DNA of 64,000 nt, taken from positions 86,596 through 150,595 of the forward strand of contig JARUPY010000340.1 of assembly GCA_029817715.1 (NCBI GenBank), in the 5' to 3' direction. The position numbers and the translations under genes were made by a program. The DNA is from Melastoma dodecandrum. Taxonomy: Eukaryota; Streptophyta; Magnoliopsida; Myrtales; Melastomataceae. The notes beneath the pieces are model-generated. The model had not been told where the DNA came from. It saw nothing but the letters and a program-made list of their open reading frames with translations, and did not search any database. Positions 35,629 through 47,919 of this stretch are shown piece after piece (position 1 is the stretch's first letter; every line of letters begins with the position of its first letter).

Positions 35629-37600
35629 TGTTAACAATGATGGGGATGGGAAGAACAATCGCCACTCCCCAACTCTGCCACTCTCCCCTCCTTACAATCT
35701 TGTTAATCGTCTCATGCGCTCTGGTGGCAATGCTGGGGCCTTCCGTCGCACAGAAGCTCAACACGAAACCCTTCCGGATGGATCATGGATGAAGGTGGGA
35801 AGAGAGTGAAGCTGACGTGCATCAACTGGTCCTCCTATCTCCAGCCAATCCTTGCCGAGGGGCTTCATAAGCAACCTGTGGATGCCATATCTTCCAAAAT
35901 CAAGTCCATGAGGTTTAAGTGTGTTAGGTTCACGTGGCCTTTGTACTTGGCTACGAATGACACCCTCGCGTCCCGTACTGTTAGACAAACCTTCCAGGAC
36001 CTCGGCCTGCCAGAGCTCATCCCTGGGATCGAGTCCAATAACCCTTCCATCATCAACCTCCCAACAATTGAAGCCTATAAGGTTAGCTACCATTAATCAT
36101 CGACGTCTTCTCAAATGCCGACCCGATCGACTGATGAGAACCTCTTTTTTATTGCTGAGTGCAGATGGTGTTGACAAGCCTCCGGAACAACAGCATAATG
36201 GTCATCCTCGACAACCATCTGAGCCAACCTGGTTGGTGTTGTGGTTATGATGATGGCAACGGTTTCTTCGGCGACAAGTTTTTCGATCCGGAGATACACC
36301 CCCATGAGCTTTCGCAATGTTGTTGATCAATTCCATAATGAGCACGAATACAAAAAGAATAAAGATAGGTGCAGAGACTCAATGGGAGTAATGCTGTGTA
36401 CCACGCATCCCTCTGGATTCAAGGCCTCCACTACATGGCAACTCTTGCTACCGGATTTGATAACGTGGTGGGCATGAGCTTGAGGAATAAACTCCCCCCA
36501 ACAGAACTTGGACATTTGGTACAAGTATGTCAAATAACAACCCGGATGTTGTCCGATCTTTTTGTTGCGGATGGATGAGTCATAACATCAAGGAGTCACT
36601 CATTTTCCTTGGCAGGTACATGCAGCAGGGAGCGGAGACAGTGCACGCTGCGAATCCCAATGTCCTTGTTATTCTTTCTGGCTTGAGTTACGACAAGGAC
36701 TTGTCTTTTCTTCAGAACCAACTGGTTAATGTGTCATTCTCGAACAAACTAGTGTTCGAACTGCATTGGTACAGTTTCACGGGCGCACGTGGCATTTGGA
36801 TAAATGAGAACCTGAATGATGTATGCGCCGGTGTGTTGAGTGGGCTGGTGCGAACAATGACATTCCTTCAGCAGCAAGGCTTCCCTGTGTTCCTCAGTGA
36901 GTTCGGGATCAATCAAGGGGGAACTAACGAGAACGACAACAGGTACTTCACTTGTATCCTTAATATGATGGCCGGGCTGGACATAGACTTCGCATTGTGG
37001 ACCCTCCAAGGAAGCTATTACCTTCGAAAGGGGTTTATCGACATGGAGGAGACTTTCGGCGAGCTGGATCGTAACTGGACCGGGATCAGGAACCTTACAT
37101 TTCTGCAAAGGGTTTCTGCCGTTCAACCTCCCTTCAGAGGTATCCCTCGAGATGTAACCATTTTCTTTCTTTCCGTCATCTCTCTTCAAACGGCCAACCG
37201 CCAGTCTGCTAAAATTCGTAGGGGCAGGATCGGAAGATGCAAGCAGCTGGCACAAGATCATGTTCCATCCCCTGATGGGAATGTGTGTAGCCAAGACGTC
37301 GCCTGAGGCACCCCTCAAGCTGGGCCCATGTGAGCAATCCGAGAGCTGGATCTACAATCCGCAGAAGAACTTAATGCTAGCCAGAGTTACCTTCAGGGGG
37401 GCAGACCTGGGGAGCCGGCAATGACCGGACAAAACTCAGTTACGTGGAATAGGATATCAGCAACCAGGATGCACATAGCAACGACAAACGTTGCATGTAG
37501 AACCAAGTGATTGTGAACGAGTGCAAGTGCTTGAGCGGCAGTAAGGCGTGCGACCCATTGAGCCAGTGGTTCAGGCTGGTGGACAGCACAAGACAGTAGT
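35629..37600 (+). pseudogene. GH5 glycosidase pseudogene (tandem copy)
   Basis: Same exon plan as the upstream gene and clearly homologous throughout, but damaged. The signal-peptide frame (LLIVSCALVAMLGPSVAQ) shifts before DEGGKRVKLTC near 35780. About 110 foreign bases interrupt exon 2 after FFDPEI (36295-36405). The acid/base Glu codon is AAA (Lys) at 36489-36491, in MSLRNK. A base is lost in a C run just after it. Exon 3 (36616-37138) is open with the nucleophile SEFG intact. Exon 4 (about 37225-37600) shifts again near 37390 and lacks part of the lectin-like module, although CKCLSGSKACDP remains recognisable. The protein would be inactive even if the frame were continuous. Confidence 0.9.
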
Positions 37601-39095
37601 GATAAAAAAGAGGTGGGAATGTGACGGACACGGGTCTGCCAAGGGAGAAATAGAAGCAACCTTCTAGAGGATCCTACTCTTCTCTTGTTGAAATGATTTT
37701 TGACGCAACAAGGATAATGAGAACGTTGGTCGGTTATATGATCTAACTTTATCGCGATTCGTCTCAAACCAAAATGAACGTGACAAGGTCGACAGCAGAG
37801 TATTCAATTTTATTAAAAAAAATCAACATAAGAATATTCCACTGAATCAGAATTCTGTGAAATACCTCTAGCTTTCATGGCTGATAATCAACCACAAGTC
37901 AATGAACCAGAAAGCTCTTCAGATAATTCCAATATCTGAAAAACTTTGGAGATTTGATAGAGAGTGATGATGAACAGTAAGACATACAAACTGGAAAACT
38001 GGGAATAACACAAAAACATTTTAATATTTGTGCCAACAACTTTGTTTTTTTTTTTCATTTGTGACCCGTTCTATATCTTTCGATTTATTTTTGGCCTAAA
38101 AGTAACGGAGTCACTGGGTTCTGCCTACGTGGACTAACGACACCACTCTTGTACCAACGTGGTAACAAAGTGGATCTAACAAAAAACCTAGTCAGAGGTG
38201 ATTTTTCCACTTGAATTGACCCCTTAATGTATTCTTCCCCAAATCCAAAAAAACAAACAGGGATAGTGAAAGTCGGAGCAAATACTCGGGACAACATATC
38301 ACCAGCAACGATGAGGTTTTTCGCTTGGATGGCAATGGGTTATATGTTTTGTGAATTTATTCCCTCCACCGATAGTTCTTCTATAAGGGTTGGTGATGGA
38401 TTTGCGGCTTGTCTCCAGGTCTGGGATTTGATTTTGATTTTTATTTAAGGGATCTTGGTTTTGCGATGAGCCACAACGACGTCATCCAATGACCAACAAA
38501 TCAAGGAAACAACAAGTATTATGCCCTCACGACTTAGGTCCGACACAGAGGACAAGGCTGACGAGCTAAAGGGGGAATGAAAGCGTACCTCAAGTATTAC
38601 GCCCTCACGACTTGTCGTTGTCCCTGAATCTCTAAACCCCACAATCCTATGCTCGCTCAGCTACACTTCCCCTCGCGTCCCACACGACATAAGCAACCTT
38701 ATCCCTAAATGAATGGTGAGGGACGATCGACCCTTATCAATACCTACATATATACATAATAAAATAAAATAACAATCATATCTTTGTTGTTTCCATCATC
38801 TAGTTTGAAAAATGTTACACTTAGGTTCAGGCCTTCTCACTAGGTCAATTTATTAATTTACATCTTGGGATCCTAATGTAATAAGCGAACTGATCGTTAC
38901 CTGAACTCGATTACATTTGAGTCAGGGCTTCCCTTTTATCTCATGTGACATATTCACACGTAATCGAACTCAAAGCATCGTAAGGTTTCACTAACGATGT
39001 CAGCAGTCACAAGAAGACCCTCGTTTATAATGATTAACAACTAAATACTCTTATAATTACTCATTTCACACCTTAAATTTTCTAAGTCTTTACAG
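37601..39095. other. Intergenic
   Basis: No supported gene. The sequence is low in complexity in places and shows no clear transposon ends; there is a short direct repeat of AAGTATTATGCCCTCACGAC at 38513-38532 (one base differs) and 38591-38610. Confidence 0.45.
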
Positions 39096-39362
39096 GGATG
39101 ATTGTGGATATTTCGAGTGGTATGGTGAGGATTTCCCATTCAGACAAAAGGAAGTCATTTCACAGCTTATTGAGACGAAGAAAATATTAGAAGGAAAAGT
39201 TGTGTGATGCACAAAAGAGAGCAAGCTATGGAAGAACAAATTAAGGAACTAGAGGAGAAAGTTGCTAAATACAAGAAGCTGAAAATGAAAGAGAAGAAAC
39301 TGAGTTGTATTGTGGTGATGGTTTTCGAATTTGTAATTTATTTAGCTTGGCTAGTTAGATAG
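39096..39362 (+). pseudogene. GRF-type zinc-finger protein fragment
   Basis: After a splice acceptor at 39095, DDCGYFEWYGEDFPFRQKE matches the C-terminal half of the plant zf-GRF domain (CGYFEWYD). A coiled coil (EEQIKELEEKVAKYKKLKMK) and a terminal hydrophobic helix (IVVMVFEFVIYLAWLV) follow, which is the usual architecture of these small proteins. A TGA at about 39206 and a frame change split the two parts, and the first exon with the other zinc ligands is not found. Such fragments are often scattered by DNA transposons; a Mutator relic lies 0.4 kb away. Confidence 0.75.
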
Positions 39363-39715
39363 ATTATGTTAAAGAAATCTATTATGTTAATGTAACTGTT
39401 TGTGGATCTGATATGGATGGCTTGAGTGGCTAATGTAATATATAGAAGACAATGATGTAATATATGTTAGTTTGGTGGTTAATGGCACTGATCTGGAAGT
39501 AATTCATAATTTGTCAAAGGTCTGTTCTTAATTTGTCAAAAGGTCAACTTCATAATTTGTCAAAAAGGACAGCTTAATAGTTTGTCAAAAGGACAGCTAT
39601 ATCACTTGAATTCTGGACAATATCAACTATCCGGATAGAAAAAAAACACAGGTAGATTCCAAGCTACATTAGAATTCCATCATCAGCTCCAGATCTACTA
39701 TATAGACAATATCAA

Positions 39716-40400
39716 CTATCCGGATACAGCTCCATCATTAGCTCCAGATCTAGGTCCAGCTTGAATTCCATCTTGTTTTCCACCTTCAGCAACAACTCCA
39801 GCTCCATTAGATTTGCAAATGCAGGTCCTCCTATTGTGTCCCATATTTCCACAGAGCTTAGATTTCTTTAAGGCCGCCCTTCCTACTTCTACATTGTACC
39901 AATATAACAAAATAAAGGAAAAGAAAGGAAGTATTCATAATCATGTGTGATAACCCCATTGGGTCTGTAATTGGGTCACACTTGCTTGCTGTGAACAGGA
40001 AACTTCATCTAGTACGGATTGTTGTGAAGATGAAACATCACCTCGGCAAGCCCGAGCATTGATTCCAACACCTTTCTTTGATATCTTGTTTGAACTGGTC
40101 TTAGTTTCCTCCTCTTTCCAATAATGTTACCTGGGTCTGCCTGGCAATGGTATTGGTCTGATTGCTTCTCCCTCAACAGATGGCCAAAATTTAGAACCTT
40201 CAAGAGGCTCCAATGGATATATGCAGTCATCGACGTCACGTTTCATGAAATGAATGCAAGCTATCACATGAGGGCAAGGCAGTCCATGCAAGTTCTAATA
40301 TCTACAGCTACATGTTCCACTATGCAAATCAACAAAAAATCTTACCCAATTCTCCTCAAGCTAAAACCGAAATCCTTGGCAAAAGCAATTAACGTGCCTA
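39716..40400 (-). pseudogene. Mutator-like (MuDR) transposase C-terminal relic
   Basis: Minus-strand reading gives FFVDLHSGTCSCRY, a TAG at 40297-40295, then NLHGLPCPHVIACIHFMK and RDVDDCIYP: the SWIM zinc finger (CXC...CXH) that closes plant MULE transposases. It is followed by the usual Pro-Gly-Arg-Pro-Arg segment. Further left, CGNMGHNRRTC (about 39850) is the terminal zinc knuckle. The DDE catalytic domain is absent and no terminal inverted repeats were found. Confidence 0.8.
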
Positions 40401-41598
40401 TTAGGTAACAATCTACTCCTTCCTACTGGACCATCATATCCCCATTATATGTACCATTCTTAGAAAGAGAGAATGATCCAACAATACGCATGCAAACATC
40501 GATTCTCTTCATTATACTCTGTAATTAAAAATGAGAGAAAAAAATACTTAAGAGGTTAAAACCCGAAAGGACTGCTAATTGACCAATGCTAAATTAGATC
40601 CTAACAAAAACTCTACTTAAACATTCAGGGTTGGCGGCTTCTAGACCAAAACTGAACAATCAACGTGGGGTTTCAACAATCGGGCCATAAATAAAAAACC
40701 AAAGTTATCACCACAAATAAAGAAAAGACAGGGAAGACGACTTGATAATGAGGTGTGAGTCAGGCCCCAAATGTCACTGACCACAAATGCAATGCATTGT
40801 CTTTGAAGTCATATCGGGCGGGTCATTGACCAACCAATACGAGGACCCAACTGAAACGGTTGGCACGAGTCCCGAGTTCCCACTTTTTACTGAAAATTAT
40901 GACCGTAAGATCTATTACTACTCTCCCAAACCACAAATGCGTCGGAACGCTTGTTCAGTTGACGGCTGAAAAGGGTCGAGCTGAGGTGGGAAGGACATGG
41001 TATTCGTTCCTTACATCCCCTCGAAAGTTTAAAAAACGGATAGGAAGCATTTACTATACTACCGGGGGCTGACGACGGTCATTCATTATACATATTGCCC
41101 GGTTGCATCTGTCAATATTTTCATTATGTGATCCTGGGGCCAACTCCACCATAATAAATGCATGAACCACAATCCCAGTTCGCCATCCTTATTTAATGGA
41201 TTATATTTATATATATCACACACCCAACTCATAAGCCAGCTTGTAGAAACAAAATTATTTATTTTTATATATCTATATAATCATAATGCAAGGGATACAT
41301 ATATTATTAGTCATCCACGACCATTAGTAATTTCATGCAGACTAATTTCATTTAATAATCTAACTTTAGAGCGATGATAGATCATACATATCATGCCACT
41401 CATCATAACTGATAATATTCCTTACAATACTTTTTCATATTTCATGTACTTGTCTGCCCTACCTACCTTGACTCACTAAAAGCATTACTCCCACCATATC
41501 TCCATCCCTCATTCACAATACAATCTTCTTCTTCTTTTTTCATGATTCGACCAAATTCAAAGTTACTCCATAAATAATTTGTTCCAATCCTCTCTTTT
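40401..41598. other. Intergenic
   Basis: AT-rich 3' flank of the P450 gene. No coding sequence that I can support. Confidence 0.5.
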
Positions 41599-43179
41599 TT
41601 AATTTTGGCCTCCCAATTCCCGCCTATGGATCGTCACCGGGAGGCCGTACTTCATGTACAAGGTGGTGGTGACCTTGGGAACTGCCACATGTCCCTCTGG
41701 TACCCTCACCTGGTAACTCGCCATCACCGTCGCCGCCACCATCTTCATCTGTGTGTAAGCAAACCTCTTCCCGACGCACAGCCTTGGCCCCGCGTTGAAC
41801 ACCACATATTTGAACTGGCTCTCACTCACGATCCTCCCTTCTTTCGTTATCCACCTCTCTGGCCAGAACTCCTCACAGTCCTTCCCCCATATCTCCTCCA
41901 TCCTGCCCATCCCATGCAGGCTGCAGAACACTCTCGCGCCTTTCCTGAGCCTTGTCCCGTCCGGCATCACATCATCCTCCCTCACCTCTTTCATCTCTAT
42001 CGGTACAGCTGGGTACAGTCTAAGCGACTCCGTCAGGGCTGCATGCAGGTACACCATCTCGTTTAGCTCCTGTGAGGTGAATGTTACCCCTCCCCTGGCG
42101 GTTCTCGTCTCCACCGTTCTCCTGCTCAAGACTTTGGTTATTTCAAATAGGATACAATTCTCCACATGTGGGTGTTTGTGTATCAGCCAGAAGAACCACA
42201 CAAGAGCAACCGAGCTCGTGTCACGTCCAGCGAGGATGACGCTGATACATAAATCTCGGAGGTACACGTCAGAAAAGTCATAAGTTTTGTTCTCCATTAG
42301 CCTTGATAAGAGGTCTGAACGATCACTAAGGTTACCGAGCTTTTTTAGCTCAGATCGGCGGTCTGACACGGTCTTATTGACAAAATGATGCACAATCTGT
42401 ACAGCTTCCTTGAGCTGTCTCTCAGTGCCCAACCCAAGGGCCCTCATCGGCTTCCAGATGTAAGGTGGGACGAGGAACCTGAAGAGGCTAAGCTCAGTGG
42501 ACTCCTCAAATGCCTTGGCAAACGGTTCCCGATGCAGCTCGGGAGATAAGCAACCGGAGTCGACCCCAAATGCCACGCAGCAGATATTGTCAAACGTGAA
42601 CCTGAGCAAGATGTCCTGCAAGTCGATCACACCACAGGACTCCACCATCCTCTCAAGAATCTTCATGAGCTTGTCATGCACCAGTTCCTGCATAGAGCGA
42701 AAGGAATGATGTACAAACCTGGGCGAGTGCATCTCGGAGGTGGCGGCACGACGCTGTTCCTTCCACAGCTCGTCGTCGGCATTGAAAATCCCATCGCCAA
42801 GCAGGTCCACGAACCTCTCCCTGTAGTACTTCCCCTTGGGGAAGTTCCTGAAGTTGGTCTTGAGCATGTACTCAACATTAGCAGGGTCCACAGTCACGAT
42901 CCCATACATCTTGCCGAACCATGCGCCCCTAAAATGGAACGTTCCCCCCGCCTTCTTCAGGGCATGGATAGACCACTCATATACATTGTCTCGCCACCAG
43001 GGAATGGATGGCATGATCCCCAGCACCGGCCATAACATTGGACCCTTGTTAGTCAGCCTGTCGAAGACACAGCCACACAGGAAGAACACAATGCAGCCGA
43101 ACACCGCGTCCCAGGACGAAATCGGGGAACGTGACTTGAAAAAGGCGAACATTGTCAGGAGAGGAGATGAATGATCCAA
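41599..43179 (-). CDS. Cytochrome P450, CYP86 family (86B/86C-like)
   Basis: An intronless 526-residue frame. An N-terminal membrane anchor (AVFGCIVFFLCGCVF) is followed by GPMLWPVLG; then the I-helix oxygen-binding AGRDTSSVAL, ExxR as ESLR, the PERW segment, and the heme loop FNAGPRLCVG at residues 461-470 with Cys468 as iron ligand. These are complete and in order. CYP86 enzymes are ER-bound omega-hydroxylases of fatty acids, supplying cutin, suberin or pollen-wall monomers. Similarity to CYP86B1 is clear (LLGDGIFNADDE, IDLQDILLRFTFDN), but the anchor and several positions differ, so CYP86C is equally possible. No neighbour shares this pathway. Start chosen as the first Met before the anchor. 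Confidence 0.93.
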   Translation of the reverse strand: MDHSSPLLTMFAFFKSRSPISSWDAVFGCIVFFLCGCVFDRLTNKGPMLWPVLGIMPSIPWWRDNVYEWSIHALKKAGGTFHFRGAWFGKMYGIVTVDPANVEYMLKTNFRNFPKGKYYRERFVDLLGDGIFNADDELWKEQRRAATSEMHSPRFVHHSFRSMQELVHDKLMKILERMVESCGVIDLQDILLRFTFDNICCVAFGVDSGCLSPELHREPFAKAFEESTELSLFRFLVPPYIWKPMRALGLGTERQLKEAVQIVHHFVNKTVSDRRSELKKLGNLSDRSDLLSRLMENKTYDFSDVYLRDLCISVILAGRDTSSVALVWFFWLIHKHPHVENCILFEITKVLSRRTVETRTARGGVTFTSQELNEMVYLHAALTESLRLYPAVPIEMKEVREDDVMPDGTRLRKGARVFCSLHGMGRMEEIWGKDCEEFWPERWITKEGRIVSESQFKYVVFNAGPRLCVGKRFAYTQMKMVAATVMASYQVRVPEGHVAVPKVTTTLYMKYGLPVTIHRRELGGQN

Positions 43180-46100
43180 GTTGCGAGTTGAGAATGAGAC
43201 GGTCTTATTATTATAGGGATCGCTGAAACGAATACGAAATTAATAAAAAAAAAACTTATATGCGTGACAAAACGTAAACATAAATGTTTTTTTGTTGTTG
43301 GGTTAGTTGACAGTCAGCTATGTTAATTTAAGCTCCATATTTATTTGGGGTTTAAGCAAAAGTGATCAGTGCGAAGGTGGTGGGAGGAGGAATTAATTAG
43401 GGGAAGATATTGGGTAGTTGTACTTGTATTTTCGGCAAAAAAAAAAATGAACAAATGCTAATGGGTTTTGTTGTTTGTGAATCGTGACGAAGTTGGTGCC
43501 CAAAAATTAAATGTGTGTGGAATTTACATAAAAATAATAATAATTTTGTACGTAATTATTATGTCACGTTATTTATGAAAATACAAGTTAATCAGATCTA
43601 TTGATATATTTTGTGTGTGTGTGTGTGTCCTTAAAAATTATGGAATAAAGGAGATGCACACAAATATGGCATTGTTGCACGCCTAAATGGCACGATCAAT
43701 GTAAAAGTCGGGGAAGCAACAAGTTTGTCACCAACATACTACTTTAGGATCCTTACATTCATCTATATAAAAAATAAAAAATCTCCGATGAACTAGAGCT
43801 ACGCATTCCCGATGATCCAGAAGAGCAAACTAAGTCACAAGCATCCCGGTTGACATCAAGGGGAGACTGTTCCTGTTCTTGACGGCTCAACATGGCCCGA
43901 CTCTGTTGTTCTTTCCCACCATTACTTCACATCTAATTTTGGGGAAGTCTCGGCTGTCGTAGTGTAGGCTGCATGATCGGGATTCGGATGAGTTTTGAGA
44001 CTAAAGTCGTCGTTGCTTTCCAAAAATATTCATTACCTTTTCGACACGTTCATAACTCCAAGATCGATGGGGCTAGGATTGAAACACGAGAGAGAGTTCC
44101 GCTCATTTCAGATCAAGTGGCGTAGCTTAAAGATAGCAAGGCGCGAGTCGAATCGATGATGATGGATACAGAGGGAGAGGGGGAGCAGTAAGGTTGCAAT
44201 GAGGATGAGGTAATTAAACCCTTATATTATTTTTCTTTTGGAACGTGAGTCAAACGGGAAGCCTTAGCATTAAGGTGTGGGAGGGACAAATGTGGTGGTG
44301 GTGGGTGTCCAGGGAGAGATTGATTGATGATAGACAGACGGTGGCGCTGTTTGCTTTGCTCGTCATTTAATGCCCCCTTGGGTTAATGAAATTATATCAT
44401 CGACTTCATTTCTCTGTCAGTAGAAGAAGATGGTCACGATTCATACTCGTGGCCTGAGCTATAAACAAAATTTTCCATGATGTAAAACCAAACTGATCAA
44501 AAAAAAGATCCTTGAGAACATATTACAATTTACACTTGACGACCCATAAATGTCGTCAGATGAATTTACACTGATCAAGCTCAAGATGAATTATTCTCTC
44601 AGAGGAGTAATTTAGGGGAAATGGAGTTGGAAAGGGAATATGTTTCATTAAAAATGATGGGGGGGCGCACCGTCAAGACTGATTGCTCCTCTGACAAAAG
44701 ATGGGTAAGCGATTGCACTTCCATATTCATCATGTCACCAACTTAAAAGATAACTCCTAGTCTAATATTAAAAAGGATTTCATATATATCTCTTAATTAA
44801 AAAACTTCAACCTCCCAAACAAATTCGCATTACTTGGACTGAAGAAAATAAACGATTGATGGTAAGAGAATTCATGTCAAATCAGATATAAATAAATGTA
44901 TATTTAGGCGACTCGTTCATTATTCTTTTTCCTTTGATGTAATACAAGTTAACATAAAATTTGATTAAAAAAAATGGAAGAATGAAACAAACAAAAAGAC
45001 TCACTCTTCGAAGATAACACAATTAAAAAAAGGGAAATAATTAATGTGAACCTAATACTACCTCCTAGCTTCCTAACTTTTTATCAAAAAAACATATTTT
45101 ATATTCCCTCGCAGAATCTAAAAAAAACTATCATGGCATCATCTCTCTCCCTCCACCACCACAAAAGGGGTTGGTGCTCAACAATAACCACAAAAATGTT
45201 TTATAATCTAATCCTACCTCTCTGTTCCAGAAACTACCTATATGGAGGAGCACAGACAAAATCTGTTCTAATTATGCTAGACAATAACATACAACTCTAA
45301 CACGATAGCATAAGGATAAAAATCATCATCAGGAAAATGGTACCACGTTTGCGGCGGTCCAACCGAGGAGACTAAAAAAAAAAAGCACTCTCCTATTGAG
45401 AAGAATGAGATGTTTTTACAATGACATTTCGAATTGGGCTTAAGAAGGGCCCAAAAAGTATAAACAAAAGTGAAGTGGTGTTGTTGCTTTGCTCCTCCAC
45501 AAGTCCTTCCCTTTTGGGTTGTTAAAAGCAATATATTATTATTATTATTATTTTTAATCACCGGCTCACTATCATCATCTCACGAAAATCAATTGACTTT
45601 GTATAAAAGTGAAATGTCAAACTGACCAAATCTGGTAATTATTTTTTTTTAACGCGCAAAAGGAAGAAAGTACCATCATCATCCCAAAAATATCCACCAT
45701 CAAATATCAAAAAGGATATCTTAACTACATCCTCCTCCTCCTCCTCCTCGACTCCATACTATCATCATCAATACAACCATCCTTTTTATAAACCTACTTT
45801 AATGACATCAACTTCAGACATCACCTCATCTCAGTTTATATATTTTCAACAAGGGCGGCTGCCTGATTCCGTCGGGTACCACAAGAAAAGCAAAAGGTTC
45901 AAAAAAGCAGTAATACTTTTTAAGAAAGTAATCCAAAAAAAAAAGAAAAAGAAAAAGAAGACTGACTCGTGAGAGAATGGAGGAGATAGAAGATATATTT
46001 GATCCAAAACGATCCCCACCTCACCTCCGGTCACCACAAGTTGTCTTGAACATCATCGTACTTCAAAAGTCTTTTTGAGTTCCTGAGACAATACTTTTGT

Positions 46101-46599
46101 CCCTTCTTAATAAGAATTACAATCAAAATCCGACATAACGTTTAGTTTAGAGCCCCCACATGCTTTAAAATTTACTTCCATGCTAATCGGGTTTATTAAG
46201 AGCGAGTCAAACCCGATTAACAAAATGCCAATTGTTTACCATACACCAAGGTCGCCTAATAATTATCTATTCGCCACTTTCTTTAAGATTCCATCGTGGG
46301 AATGATATTTTCCCTGTGATGTCGTTTCCTTGTCGTGTGCCGTAAGCGAAATTAGTAACAATAAATACAACTTTGATGTGACCTTGATTTATGTAACACA
46401 AGATAACCTCATCATCATCATCATCAGGGAGGGGTCACTACTTTATTTGGATCATGTTCATTGTTAACGCCATCACACCTTTTTACGTAGACACGCAGTA
46501 GTAGGAGTAATATTTTCCTAGATGATAATTACGGGTAGGGTAGACAATGAATGGGATATGACTCGCACTCCCACCATCACCGTTTTATTTCACCGGACA
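43180..46599. other. Intergenic, 3.4 kb
   Basis: No supported gene. Contains a (TG)n stretch near 43614-43628, (ATT)n at about 45532-45550 and (CTC)n at about 45729-45750. The left part is the upstream region of the P450 gene, the right part the 3' flank of the WD40 gene. I see no tRNA and no complete transposon. Confidence 0.5.
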
Positions 46600-47919
46600 T
46601 CAAAAGAAATCGTCCATCTCCGTTTTTTGTGGTAATTGTTTAAGATCCACGTGCCACAGCCTAATCTCCCCATCCAAACTCCCGCTCACCACAGAAACCA
46701 CGCCCCCAGAGACGGCCACCGCCTCCAACGACTTCACCCCCTTCTCATGACCTTCCATAACCGCCATGCACCTGAATTTCCCGCCTTCCCCCCTCCACAC
46801 TCTCACCGTCCTGTCCGCTGATCCGCTGATCACCACCTCCCTCCCCACGCTTATCATGCACAGTATCGCCTTCCCATGTCCCCTCAGCGCTCCCACCGCC
46901 ACCATGTTATCCGTCCCCCCCTCACGCTCCCACACCACGATCGACCTGTCGCATGCTCCCGAGAACAGGACCGACCCATCCTCGTTCAGCGCTAGCGCGT
47001 TGATCGCCGACTTATGCTTGTCCAGGGTAGCCGCCAAGATGTGCCTCGGCCTCTTCCCTCCGTCGCTGCCGCCCCTTCTCGTCCACACCCTTATCTTCCC
47101 ATCGGCCGAGCCCGTGTAGACTGCTCCATTAGGACCGACGGTCAGTGCATTGACCGCGTCCTCATGCGCTGCCTTCACTGACTCCATGCATCGAAGGTTG
47201 GAGCCCCTCCACACCTTCAGGGACCTGTCCCAGGAAACCGAGTAGATGGAGTCCTTGTGCACGGCTAAAGCAGTGACGGCGTCTGCATGCTCGATCCAGA
47301 GGCATTTCTTGTGTCGTCGAATGTCAACGTAGTTCCTTGGGAGGATGAAGTTCATGAGACGATCGGTGACTGTGGGTAGGGTCGCGACGAGGCGATGACG
47401 GCTAGACCCCACGGTGGTCTCCCAGACGCGGACTTTGCTATCCTGGTGGGCGGTGAGGACGGCTCCAGAGACGGTGAAGGCAAATGACTTGACGGAGCCC
47501 GCAGAGGGGTCGTTCCCTAGGAAAGAGTCGACTGGAGTTAGGTCGGGGAGGAGGAACACACGGACGAGGTGGGAGGAAGCCGCATATAGGAGGTTGCCGC
47601 TAATGGCGAGGGAGGTGATGGGGAGGGAAGGGTGGGGAGGGGGGACGGAAGCAAGGAGGTGGGGGTAAGCGACGGAGGGGAAGTCAGGGAAGGAGCGGGC
47701 GGGGATGTCGAGCTGGAGGGAGGTGAGGGAGGGGAGAGTCTGGATGGAGAGGTCGGAGGAGATGCTGGTGGTGGTGGTGGTTTTAGAGTCGATGGATGAC
47801 GTGGAGGCGACGATGGTCGGAGAAATTGAGTTGGGACTAGTATCCCCAGATGGATGGTCAGGGGTGGTGGAGGAGGAGGAGGAGGAGTTGGAGGAGAGGA
47901 GCCGCCGATGGAATTTCAT
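46600..47919 (-). CDS. WD40-repeat protein, JINGUBANG-like
   Basis: An intronless 439-residue frame. A Ser/Thr-rich N-terminus is followed by about seven WD40 blades ending in W-D-like dipeptides: KVRVWE, SLKVWR, KIRVWT, SIVVWE, TVRVWR, EIRLWH. The linker NFILPRNYVDIRRHKKCLWIEHADAV is characteristic of the plant JINGUBANG group (Arabidopsis JGB represses pollen germination in moist surroundings); here it is split for clarity as LPRNYVDIRRHKK and CLWIEHADAV. It is probably a cytoplasmic scaffold with no catalytic site. The frame is complete from a Met just before FHRRLLSS to the stop after MDDFF. Several JGB-like paralogues exist per genome, so the exact orthologue is open. Confidence 0.9.
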   Translation of the reverse strand: MKFHRRLLSSNSSSSSSTTPDHPSGDTSPNSISPTIVASTSSIDSKTTTTTSISSDLSIQTLPSLTSLQLDIPARSFPDFPSVAYPHLLASVPPPHPSLPITSLAISGNLLYAASSHLVRVFLLPDLTPVDSFLGNDPSAGSVKSFAFTVSGAVLTAHQDSKVRVWETTVGSSRHRLVATLPTVTDRLMNFILPRNYVDIRRHKKCLWIEHADAVTALAVHKDSIYSVSWDRSLKVWRGSNLRCMESVKAAHEDAVNALTVGPNGAVYTGSADGKIRVWTRRGGSDGGKRPRHILAATLDKHKSAINALALNEDGSVLFSGACDRSIVVWEREGGTDNMVAVGALRGHGKAILCMISVGREVVISGSADRTVRVWRGEGGKFRCMAVMEGHEKGVKSLEAVAVSGGVVSVVSGSLDGEIRLWHVDLKQLPQKTEMDDFF

